Below are positions 57,260 to 64,000 of a stretch of DNA of 64,000 nucleotides, piece after piece. The notes below the pieces were generated by a model. That model searched no databases. It had not been told where the DNA came from and saw nothing but the letters and a program-made list of their open reading frames with translations. Position 1 is the first letter of the stretch; the number at the start of each line of letters is the position of its first letter. Source of the stretch: Lachnospiraceae bacterium (GTDB taxonomy: Bacteria > Bacillota > Clostridia > Lachnospirales > Lachnospiraceae); the NCBI GenBank assembly GCA_017503735.1, contig JAFVSN010000037.1, positions 21,481 to 85,480 of the forward strand, written 5' to 3'. The translations under genes and the position numbers were made by a program.

Positions 57260-58321
57260 ATGCCGAGAAAAAGACAGATAATGCGGAATCCGAATAACTA
57301 CGGAACTATCAAGAAGCTGTCCGGGAACCGCCGCCGCCCATGGATGGTGGGTGTGAACCCGAAGATAAACGACAAAGGGACATACACCTATGATATTTTA
57401 GGATACTACGAGGATCGGACCGAGGCCATGATTGCCTTGGCGGAGTACAATAAGAATCCGGTAGACCTCACGAACAAGAATATAACTTTCGAGGAAGTAT
57501 ACCGGCTATATTATGAGGATAAGTATGTAAAATCCAAAAAGAAGCTTTCAAAGGCATCGGAAACAAGCACACGCACCGCATTCAACAACTGCAAAGAAAT
57601 ACACAACAGAAAATTTCTTGATTTGAGACATTCCGATTTACAACAAGTCATAGATGATTGTCCGCTAAGACACGCATCTCTTGAACTTATTCTTACGCTA
57701 TTTAAGGGGATGTACGCTTTCGCTATGAAAGAAGATATAACTCAAAGAAATCATGCAGAATTTGTGAAAATCAATATTGAGGACGATGATGAACATGGAG
57801 TACGCTTCACAAATGAGTCTGTGGCCTCGTTATGGGAGCACACAGAGGTTTTTCCATTTACAAAGGTTATTCTTATCTACCTTTATACCGGATGGCGTGC
57901 AAGGGAATTTTCGGAGATGAAAAAGGAAAGCATTGACCTTGACAACATGATTATGACCGGCGGATTAAAAACCAAAGCCGGGAAGAACAGGGTCGTTCCG
58001 ATACACCCAAAAATACAGGGCTTTGTACGTGAGCTTTACAACGCATCCGATAACGAATATATTTTGCCATCGAAAAAAGGGGCCATGTCATACTTCAAAC
58101 TTTATACCTACTTCATGCAAACATTATCGGATGTCGGTATAAAAGAAAAGTACACACTCCACGATTGCCGCCACACCTTCGATTCCTGGTTGGATGATGC
58201 CGGTGTCCCGAATACAATACGGAATCTTCTCATGGGACATTCCGGAGAGGGCATTGACGAAAAAGTATATATCCACAAAACAATAGAACAGCTACGGGAA
58301 GCTATCGAAAAGCTCCCGTAA
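57260..58321 (+). CDS. int: Tyrosine-recombinase integrase
   Basis: 353 residues. N-terminal arm-binding region (NYGTIKKLSGNRRRPWMVGVNPK, Tn916-Int-like AP2-type), SAM-like core-binding domain (about 75-165) and catalytic domain with Arg213 (YTGWRAREF), His301-x-x-Arg304 (LHDCRHTF), His327 (LLMGHSG) and nucleophile Tyr337 (KVYIH). It recombines attP with attB and sits next to attR. ATG at 57260 follows GAAAGGAAGTGATTTTTTT. All catalytic residues are present. Confidence 0.93.
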   Translation: MPRKRQIMRNPNNYGTIKKLSGNRRRPWMVGVNPKINDKGTYTYDILGYYEDRTEAMIALAEYNKNPVDLTNKNITFEEVYRLYYEDKYVKSKKKLSKASETSTRTAFNNCKEIHNRKFLDLRHSDLQQVIDDCPLRHASLELILTLFKGMYAFAMKEDITQRNHAEFVKINIEDDDEHGVRFTNESVASLWEHTEVFPFTKVILIYLYTGWRAREFSEMKKESIDLDNMIMTGGLKTKAGKNRVVPIHPKIQGFVRELYNASDNEYILPSKKGAMSYFKLYTYFMQTLSDVGIKEKYTLHDCRHTFDSWLDDAGVPNTIRNLLMGHSGEGIDEKVYIHKTIEQLREAIEKLP

Positions 58322-58325
58322 ATTT

Positions 58326-58344
58326 GTTGCTAGTTTGTTGCTAT
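58326..58344. repeat. Putative integrase arm-type site, right
   Basis: Exact copy of the 19-bp string at 16015-16033, starting 4 bp after the integrase stop codon. A second shared 10-mer, AAACCCTTGA, occurs at 58377-58386 and 15979-15988. Confidence 0.6.
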
Positions 58345-58424
58345 CAGACAGCTTTTTCCTTAATTCACGAAACAGGAAACCCTTGATTTTACTGCATTTC
58401 TCGTATTATGACCCCCTATCTTCC

Positions 58425-58457
58425 TAACCCCTTATTAATATTTATACTCCCCTCATG
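58425..58457. repeat. attR core (33 bp)
   Basis: Identical to 15940-15972. It lies between the integrase gene and a chromosomal terminator (58461-58484). Confidence 0.92.
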
Positions 58458-58460
58458 GAA

Positions 58461-58484
58461 AAGGCTGCCTCCCCGGCAGCTTTT
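58461..58484. terminator. Chromosomal terminator beside attR
   Basis: AAGGCTGCC (58461-58469) with GGCAGCTTTT (58475-58484) and further T residues: a strong intrinsic terminator starting 4 bp from the core. Confidence 0.75.
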
Positions 58485-58570
58485 TCTCTTTCTTTATGTC
58501 TTTTTATCTTATCCTTCCTCTCATTAAAATATGCTTTTCCCCCCTGCGATACACTTTCAACACATTTTGC

Positions 58571-58599
58571 TTGCAAATCCCTGACTTTTCGGGTATAAT
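58571..58599 (+). promoter_or_regulatory. Promoter of the ABC-F gene
   Basis: TTGCAA (58571-58576), 17 bp, TATAAT (58594-58599). The 70-nt leader that follows holds AGTGC/GCACT (58611-58624) and a longer stem around GTACTG/CAGTAC (58634-58653), which could act in induction by ribosome-targeting drugs as in other ABC-F leaders. Confidence 0.7.
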
Positions 58600-58670
58600 A
58601 GGACTGTTTTAGTGCTTATGCACTACTTCGGATGTACTGTTAGCGCAGTACCGGAAAGGATATATATTTT

Positions 58671-60224
58671 ATGAGTATTTTATGTGTTTCGGATTTAAAT
58701 CACGGATTCGGAGACCGGACATTATTAAAAGATGTTTCATTTCGTCTTTTAAAAGGCGAGCATGTAGGACTGGTTGGCGCGAACGGTGAGGGAAAATCCA
58801 CCTTCTTAAACATCATTACCGGAAAAATGATGCCGGATGAAGGAAAGGTTGAATGGGCAAAAGATGTCCGCGTCGGTTATCTTGACCAGCATTCCGTACT
58901 GGAACCGGGCATGACGATTCGCGATGTTTTGAAATCCGCATTTGAGTTCCTTTATGATGTAGAGGCTCGTATGACAGAGCTTTGTGCCGCTATGGGAGAA
59001 GCTTCCGACGAGGAATTACCGGGAATGATGGAAGAATTCGGCAACATTCAGGATTTACTGGACGTTCACGACTTCTATATTATTGATACGAAAATCGAAG
59101 AAATCGCCCACGCATTCGGTCTGGATGCTATGGGTCTGGATACCGATGTTACCGCACTTTCCGGCGGACAGCGTACCAAAGTATTACTCGGAAAATTGCT
59201 GTTAGAAAAACCGGACATTCTTCTTTTGGACGAGCCGACAAACTATTTGGACGTAGAGCATATTGAATGGCTAAAACGCTACCTGATTGATTATGAAAAT
59301 GCTTTTATTTTGATTTCCCATGATATTCCGTTCTTAAACAGCGTAATCAATTTGGTATATCATATGGAAAACGGTGAGCTAACCCGTTATGTAGGAGACT
59401 ACAATAAATTTGAAGAAGTCTATGCCGTAAAAAAGGCCCAACTGGAGGCCGCATATAAGCGTCAACAGCAGGAAATCAGTGAATTAAAAGACTTCGTCGC
59501 AAGAAACAAAGCAAGAGTCGCAACCCGGAACATGGCAATGTCCCGTCAGAAAAAATTAGATAAAATGGAAGTGATTGAGCTTGCGGCGGAACGTCCGAAA
59601 CCGGAATTTCATTTTAAAGAAGCCCGAGCCGCAAGTCGCTATATTTTCCAGACAGAAGGACTTGTCATCGGCTATGATGAGCCCCTTTCCCGTTCCATTA
59701 CCATTTCTATGGAACGCGGTGAAAAACTGGTACTGAAAGGTGCCAACGGTATCGGAAAAACAACTTTATTAAAAAGCATTCTCGGTATTATTCCTCCGAT
59801 CTCCGGAAAAGTAATTCTTGGTGATTACTTATATCCGGGATACTTCGAACAGGAAATGACCGGAGCGAAAAATAATACCTGTATCGAAGAACTTTGGCAA
59901 AGCTTTCCGTCCTTTACCCAATACGAAATCCGTTCTGCCTTGGCAAAATGCGGACTGACCACAAAACACATCGAAAGTCAGGTGCGTGTACTCTCCGGTG
60001 GCGAACAAGCCAAAGTACGTTTGTGCAAACTCATCAACAAAGAAACCAATGTACTTCTTCTTGACGAGCCGACCAACCATTTGGACGTGGATGCAAAAGA
60101 TGAATTAAAGCGGGCACTTACCGCTTACAAGGGAAGTATCCTTCTCATCTGCCACGAACCGGAATTCTACGAAGACTTCGCAACCAAAGTTTTGGATTGT
60201 AGCATGTGGTCAACAAAAATGTAA
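58671..60224 (+). CDS. ABC-F family ATPase (ribosome-associated)
   Basis: 517 residues with two ABC domains and no membrane segments. Domain 1: GANGEGKS (about 37-44), signature LSGGQRTK, Walker B ILLLDEPTNYLD. Linker with the charged helical P-site tRNA-interaction motif (YKRQQQEISELKDFVARNKARVATRNM, about 262-290). Domain 2: GANGIGKT, LSGGEQAK, VLLLDEPTNHLD. ABC-F proteins act on the ribosomal E-site, either as translation factors or as resistance proteins; the linker is short, which favours a housekeeping YdiF/YbiT-like factor. AAAGGATATATATTTT precedes ATG 58671. Confidence 0.9.
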   Translation: MSILCVSDLNHGFGDRTLLKDVSFRLLKGEHVGLVGANGEGKSTFLNIITGKMMPDEGKVEWAKDVRVGYLDQHSVLEPGMTIRDVLKSAFEFLYDVEARMTELCAAMGEASDEELPGMMEEFGNIQDLLDVHDFYIIDTKIEEIAHAFGLDAMGLDTDVTALSGGQRTKVLLGKLLLEKPDILLLDEPTNYLDVEHIEWLKRYLIDYENAFILISHDIPFLNSVINLVYHMENGELTRYVGDYNKFEEVYAVKKAQLEAAYKRQQQEISELKDFVARNKARVATRNMAMSRQKKLDKMEVIELAAERPKPEFHFKEARAASRYIFQTEGLVIGYDEPLSRSITISMERGEKLVLKGANGIGKTTLLKSILGIIPPISGKVILGDYLYPGYFEQEMTGAKNNTCIEELWQSFPSFTQYEIRSALAKCGLTTKHIESQVRVLSGGEQAKVRLCKLINKETNVLLLDEPTNHLDVDAKDELKRALTAYKGSILLICHEPEFYEDFATKVLDCSMWSTKM

Positions 60225-60227
60225 ATA

Positions 60228-60263
60228 AAAACTCCGAATGTCCTTTTTCCCATTCGGAGTTTT
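60228..60263 (+). terminator. Terminator of the ABC-F gene
   Basis: AAAACTCCGAATG (60228-60240) with CATTCGGAGTTTT (60251-60263), loop TCCTTTTTCC, ending in TTTTC. Perfect 13-bp stem. Confidence 0.85.
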
Positions 60264-60295
60264 CTTCTGTTTTCTGTTAATTATCTTTGATTTAT

Positions 60296-60324
60296 TTGAT
60301 TTATTAGACACCTCGTGATATAAT
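60296..60324 (+). promoter_or_regulatory. Promoter of the GH5-like lipoprotein gene
   Basis: TTGATT (60296-60301), 17 bp, TATAAT (60319-60324), 45 bp before the ATG. Confidence 0.65.
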
Positions 60325-60368
60325 TGAAATGATGTTAATGCTTTTTAATCACTACACAGGAGGTTTCT

Positions 60369-63233
60369 ATGAAATACAGAAAGATACTTTTACTATCCTT
60401 ATTTACAATACTGTTTTCCCTACTTTCCCTTGCTTGTAAAAAATCCTCTGGGGAGCTTGTTCCCACGGAGAACGGTCTTCCGGCTCCGGAAACTTCATCT
60501 GATGATTTTCTAAAGCAACCTTCTGTTACTCCTTCCAACGAAACCGTTACCGATGACCCTTTTACCAACACCATCCCTCAGGAAATAAAAGAAAAGGCAA
60601 AGACCTTCCCTGATGTAAACGGAACACTCCCTGATTGGCACGGTACCCATATTGCTGACAAAGGCGAATTTGCATGGCCTTGGGTAGGTATTGAATCAGA
60701 ACCGGAAAAAATCACGGAAGAACACGTTGCCGAAACCTGGTTTGATGAAGCCACCGTATTAGAAATTGCCCATGCCGGATATAACTTTGTCCGCGTTATC
60801 ATTGATACCCGCTTCTTTTTCACCGAAGACGAATATTTGGCACTTCCTTATGTAGGAAGTGAGTTCTACGGAAGCATCGATACCGTTAATCTGAAACAAT
60901 ATAAAAATCTGGACGATTTAATCACGTGGTGTATTGAAAACGATATTCACGTATGTATCGACTGCCATTCTACCCCGGGTGGCCTAATGATAGGCGGAGA
61001 TGAAGAAGAATCCAGACGTGAGCTATTTACTCCCGATTCTGATGCACAAAAAATTTTTGTACGTTACTGGGATATTTTAGCCCACAGATACGCAGATATC
61101 AGTCCTAATGCCTTAAGCTTTAACCTGTATAACGAGCCGCCGTTCTTCGTACGTGAAAGTGAAGATCTGTATATCGACCTGATGAATCAGGCCATCGATA
61201 AGATACAATCCGTTACACCAAATCGTTTAATTTTTGTAGATGCACATTCTTACAGTACTGCCGGGTTAGATCAGGTTTCTCGGCTGCATGCCAACAATCT
61301 TGCTATCGGATTTCATTTATATGCCAACGGCAGCACCTGGGCAGAAGAAGGCTTCCCGTTAGATATGCGTGCATGCAAAAGTGAAATAGAAGAACGAATG
61401 GACTATTATAACTCCTGGGCAAAAGAAAACAATGTCCGCTGGATGCTTCAGGAGTACGGATGCTCTACTTATTACACTCAAAAGCAACAGGCCGATTATC
61501 TTAAAATTCAAGTAGACGCCTGCAAAAAGATCGGGGTTGCTTATTGTCATTACGCTTTTAATGTCGGTTCTTTCGGAGTATGTCTTTGGGAAGAGAACGG
61601 TTATCAAACTCCGGGGGCTCCTTATAGTAAAACCCACGCGGGTCATCTTATAAATACTGAGCTGGTACAAATAACCACCGATACCACCTATCCTGGCACA
61701 ACCGGAGCTTCCCTTATTGACCCTGCTGATTATTATGACCGGGTAGAACAGCGCATTGCAAAGATTCGTGCCTCCGAAACAACCATAGAACCCGTAGGAA
61801 CTGTTTTTTATATTTCATCCTCCACCGGAAACGACAATAATGACGGACTCACACCGGAAACTGCCTGGAAAACCTGTGCCAGAATGAATGAAGATCCCGA
61901 CGGGTCCATCAAAGCAAGTGTAGATAAATACGGCGGTGCCACTATTTTATTCAAACGGGGTGACGTATGGCATCGGGACGGTATTTCCTTATGGTATCCG
62001 AACATGATCTACTCCACTTACGGAGAAGGTGAAAAACCGATTTTTGATTTTTCCTTGGAGGATGCTGCTAATCCTGAGGATTGGACCTTACTGGAAGGTA
62101 CCGATAACATATGGGTTTACCGTAAAAAGGTACCTTTCTTAGGTTCTATGACATTAAATGATACCTATTCTGCCGACAATCATGAGGGCTTCTATTGGGA
62201 TGGGGTTTGGTACGAAGCATGTTCCGGAGGCATTCATTGGAATTGGGAGGGCAGAATCTGCCACTACGAAAACAAGAACCTATATGATGTAACCGCGCTT
62301 CCCAACGAATCCTTTTTCGTGGATGTCCGACCCGGAGACAAATGGCTGGATGAAGCCTCCGGACAGCTATATGTCTACGACTGCGACGAAGTCGGCACAC
62401 TCTATTTCAGCTGTGACAAAGGAAATCCCGGCGATGTTTATGAAAGCATCGACTTATGTAACGGTTTCGGAGTACATTGCGGAAACGCTTGTACTTATGA
62501 TAACTTAGTAGTAAAAAATGTAGGAAATCAAGCATTTGCAAATTTTGCCGGTGAAGATTGCATCGGATGTACTCTGCAAAATTGTGAAGTATATTTCTGC
62601 GGTGACCAATACATCAACTTCGACCCAGAGGGCCACATCGGTTATGTAGGCGGCGAATGCGGAGGTTTTCATGGTGCCGGAAGCCGTTATTATAACAACT
62701 ACTTCTATGGAAGCCGTGAAGGTGGCTTTACTGTAGAAATCGGATGGACAGGAAACACAGACGGTCACACCGTAACTTTGGGTGATGTCGTTGCCGAAGG
62801 AAATGTATTCCATAAATGTGACGGCGCCATCGGAATCATCTGCTTCCTTGAATCCGCTGACGAAGTTGACATGTCCAAAGTATCCATTCACGATAATTAC
62901 TTTGTAGAAATCGGTTGTTTCCACGATGAAGACGGAAACGATCCCCGTTCCCTCGGAGCAATCCATTTCTGGGACAATTCCGGGAATGTAAACACAGCTG
63001 ATTTTTCAATTTCCGACAATCTTTTCTTCTATACCGACGACAGAGTCATTAACCTGGAACAAGTAGAAGACGCAAGATTTTTACATACAGAAGGAAATAC
63101 CGTAATTCTAAAAAAACATTCTGAAATGAACTGTTTGCGCCTTACCAACCAAAAAGGAATGTTCTACTATAATACTCTCGAAGAAATACAACCAGTTTTA
63201 GGTGATTTTGGTGAAATTCTTTGGACAAACTAA
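60369..63233 (+). CDS. Lipoprotein fusing a GH5-like glycosidase to a right-handed beta-helix domain (954 aa)
   Basis: Signal peptide with lipobox LSLAC (Cys23), so anchored outside the membrane; a Ser/Thr/Pro linker follows. The first domain (about 75-440) is a GH5-type barrel: FNLYNEPPF with acid/base Glu256 and MLQEYG with nucleophile Glu362, plus CHSTPGG and FHLYANG. The second (about 478-954) begins VFYISSSTGNDNNDGLTPETAWKT, the entry motif of many parallel beta-helix proteins, and carries repeated Asn-rich turns (NCEVYFCGDQ, GNVFHKCDGA, DNYFVEIG). It probably cuts a plant or host polysaccharide at the surface. Promoter, AGGAGG and ATG are clear. The beta-helix could be a lyase, epimerase-like or binding module; its activity cannot be read. 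Confidence 0.82.
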   Translation: MKYRKILLLSLFTILFSLLSLACKKSSGELVPTENGLPAPETSSDDFLKQPSVTPSNETVTDDPFTNTIPQEIKEKAKTFPDVNGTLPDWHGTHIADKGEFAWPWVGIESEPEKITEEHVAETWFDEATVLEIAHAGYNFVRVIIDTRFFFTEDEYLALPYVGSEFYGSIDTVNLKQYKNLDDLITWCIENDIHVCIDCHSTPGGLMIGGDEEESRRELFTPDSDAQKIFVRYWDILAHRYADISPNALSFNLYNEPPFFVRESEDLYIDLMNQAIDKIQSVTPNRLIFVDAHSYSTAGLDQVSRLHANNLAIGFHLYANGSTWAEEGFPLDMRACKSEIEERMDYYNSWAKENNVRWMLQEYGCSTYYTQKQQADYLKIQVDACKKIGVAYCHYAFNVGSFGVCLWEENGYQTPGAPYSKTHAGHLINTELVQITTDTTYPGTTGASLIDPADYYDRVEQRIAKIRASETTIEPVGTVFYISSSTGNDNNDGLTPETAWKTCARMNEDPDGSIKASVDKYGGATILFKRGDVWHRDGISLWYPNMIYSTYGEGEKPIFDFSLEDAANPEDWTLLEGTDNIWVYRKKVPFLGSMTLNDTYSADNHEGFYWDGVWYEACSGGIHWNWEGRICHYENKNLYDVTALPNESFFVDVRPGDKWLDEASGQLYVYDCDEVGTLYFSCDKGNPGDVYESIDLCNGFGVHCGNACTYDNLVVKNVGNQAFANFAGEDCIGCTLQNCEVYFCGDQYINFDPEGHIGYVGGECGGFHGAGSRYYNNYFYGSREGGFTVEIGWTGNTDGHTVTLGDVVAEGNVFHKCDGAIGIICFLESADEVDMSKVSIHDNYFVEIGCFHDEDGNDPRSLGAIHFWDNSGNVNTADFSISDNLFFYTDDRVINLEQVEDARFLHTEGNTVILKKHSEMNCLRLTNQKGMFYYNTLEEIQPVLGDFGEILWTN

Positions 63234-63234
63234 G

Positions 63235-63639
63235 ATGTACGTGAGAAGGCACACGGACCGGAGCGGAGACTTCGAACTCGATGTACGTGAGAAGGCCCAA
63301 GACGTCCGGTGGACGTCTGCTCTGCGCGGACCGGAGTGAAGCGGTCCAAGACATCCGGTGGATGTCTGTTCTGGACGGACCGTAACGAAGTGTAGACGAA
63401 TTCGAACTCGTTCGAAGACGAACCTTGGGTTACAATGTACGTGAAAAGGCGCACGAGGTCCGGTGGACCTCGGTTCTGCGCGGACCGAAGCGGAGCGGAG
63501 AATTCGAACTCGTTCGAGTCCAATGCCTTAGTTTCAGATGTACGTGAGAAGGCGCACGAAGTCCAGTGGACTTCGGTTCTGCGCGGACCGAAGCGGAGCG
63601 GAGAATTCGAACTCGTTCGAGTCCGAACCGGACTCGAAC
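63235..63639. repeat. Array of tRNA-Arg-derived hairpin repeats
   Basis: Units begin ATGTACGTGARAAGGC at 63235, 63281, 63435 and 63538; the 14-bp ATGTACGTGAGAAG equals the end of the adjacent tRNA-Arg (complement of its acceptor strand). Full units run about 87 bp and finish AATTCGAACTCGTTCGAGTCC, which overlaps the T-loop sequence of the same tRNA. Inside, hairpins covary: GACGTCC/GGACGTC (63301), GACATCC/GGATGTC (63350), GAGGTCC/GGACCTC (63455), GAAGTCC/GGACTTC (63558). No convincing gene; the ORFs here are products of the repeat. Confidence 0.8.
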
Positions 63640-63679
63640 AAAAAGAAAGAGATAGGATTTATCCTATCTCTTTCTTTTT
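63640..63679 (-). terminator. Terminator of the tRNA operon
   Basis: Perfect 19-bp stem (63640-63658 with 63661-63679), two-base loop, and T-tracts on both strands, 6 bp past the 3' end of tRNA-Arg. Confidence 0.88.
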
Positions 63680-63685
63680 ACACGA

Positions 63686-63759
63686 TGTACGTGAGAAGAT
63701 TCGAACTCCCGACACCTTGGTCCGTAGCCAAGTGCTCTATCCAGCTGAGCTACACGTAC
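63686..63759 (-). tRNA. tRNA-Arg (anticodon ACG)
   Basis: 74 nt. Acceptor GTACGTG/CACGTAC with discriminator A, D-arm AGCTCAGCTGGATAGAGC, anticodon loop CTACGGA within TTGGCTACGGACCAA, T-arm GTTCGAATC. The A34 would be edited to inosine and read CGU/CGC/CGA. No encoded CCA. Last gene of the leftward tRNA operon. Confidence 0.95.
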
Positions 63760-63794
63760 ACACAACATGAAGTTGTTTGCAGTAAAACTGCAAA

Positions 63795-63880
63795 TGCCGC
63801 AGACCGGAATCGAACCGGTACGGGAGATTAGTCCCGCAGGATTTTAAGTCCTGTGCGTCTGCCAGTTCCGCCACTGCGGC
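63795..63880 (-). tRNA. tRNA-Leu (anticodon TAA)
   Basis: 86 nt with acceptor GCCGCAG/CTGCGGC, anticodon loop around ACTTAAAAT, a class II variable arm (GCGGGACTAATCTCCCGT) and T-arm GGTTCGATTCC. It reads UUA/UUG codons. Confidence 0.95.
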
Positions 63881-63925
63881 ACAGTCTTACTAAAGTAAGT
63901 ACTTGATGAATCCCTAAGGATTCGA

Positions 63926-63998
63926 TGGGGCCTATAGGGCTCGAACCTATGACCCTCTGCTTGTAAGGCAGATGCTCTCCCAGCTGAGCTAAGACCCC
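63926..63998 (-). tRNA. tRNA-Val (anticodon TAC)
   Basis: 73 nt: acceptor GGGGTCT/AGGCCCC (one G-U), D-arm TAGCTCAGCTGGGAGAGC, anticodon loop CTTACAA, T-arm GGTTCGAGCC, discriminator A. The operon probably continues beyond the window edge. Confidence 0.94.
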
Positions 63999-64000
63999 GC

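Larger units (their letters stand above)
15940..58457. mobile_element. Temperate, probably short-tailed prophage of about 42.5 kb
   Basis: Bounded by identical 33-bp direct repeats. It contains in order from the right: tyrosine integrase, membrane protein, ImmA-like peptidase and CI-like repressor (plus strand), then a leftward early operon, replication genes, packaging, capsid, tail, host-binding and lysis genes. The capsid protein is of the N4-gp56 family, the portal is large (658 aa), and a P22-gp10-like nozzle is present. No tail tube, tape measure or sheath gene is seen, so a podovirus-like virion is inferred. All essential genes except the methyltransferase look intact. The unit could therefore be inducible. 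Confidence 0.92.

Noticed and set aside
63235-63639. CRISPR array
   Set aside because: Repeat units are about 87 bp with internal hairpins and few copies; there are no short unique spacers of equal length and no cas genes.
63435-63831. Overlapping ORFs of 97-111 aa across the repeat array and tRNA-Arg
   Set aside because: They translate the hairpin repeats and run into tRNA genes. They are repeat artefacts, although such ORFs are often annotated as hypothetical proteins.

Overview
The window is about 64 kb of a Gram-positive Clostridia chromosome. The gene families (GH51 arabinofuranosidase, DUF4179 anti-sigma, XRE-TPR regulators, strong AGGAGG ribosome sites, Lachnospiraceae-type phage genes) point to a gut Lachnospiraceae member. 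This placement is inferred from gene content only. The window consists of two chromosomal flanks and one complete-looking prophage between 33-bp identical attachment repeats at 15940-15972 and 58425-58457.

Left flank (1-15939): a truncated membrane protein; arabinofuranosidase divergent from an AraC regulator; argS preceded by an arginine-rich leader peptide and competing RNA hairpins that look like a ribosome-mediated attenuator; an AbiEi/AbiEii toxin-antitoxin pair; two tandem paralogous XRE-TPR regulators with palindromic operators; a MATE exporter; a THUMP-type rRNA methyltransferase; a rhodanese; a sigma/anti-sigma pair; a long unexplained hairpin; a small Asn-rich protein; and a TerC-family membrane protein.

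Prophage (15940-58457, about 42.5 kb): integrase, ImmA-like peptidase and CI-like repressor are on the plus strand at the right end, and a divergent early operon runs leftward. The early operon holds a Cro-like protein, ERF annealing protein, NinB-like and HNH proteins, a frame-broken cytosine methyltransferase, many small Zn-ribbon proteins, a DnaD-like initiator, a helicase loader, a DUF1064 protein and dUTPase. The late region, also leftward, encodes TerS, TerL, portal, a Prp-like cysteine protease, scaffold, an N4-gp56-type capsid protein, connector, tail nozzle, lectin-like fibre, a 546-aa helical protein, a 2822-aa polyvalent protein, BppU/collagen-like/propeller-like host-binding proteins, holin and an NlpC/P60 endolysin. 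No tape measure or tail tube is visible, so the virion is probably short-tailed. Reading the non-coding DNA gives two clusters of the same 11-bp iteron (one inside the initiator gene, one in an AT-rich intergenic region), four matching late-promoter-like sites, and a repressor switch with repeated GTCGC-N7-GCGAC operators.

Right flank (58458-64000): an ABC-F ATPase with a structured leader; a lipoprotein fusing a GH5-like glycosidase to a beta-helix domain; an array of hairpin repeats that carry pieces of the 3' end of a neighbouring tRNA-Arg; and a leftward tRNA operon (Val-TAC, Leu-TAA, Arg-ACG).

All function calls rest on motif recognition by eye. No database or folding program was run.
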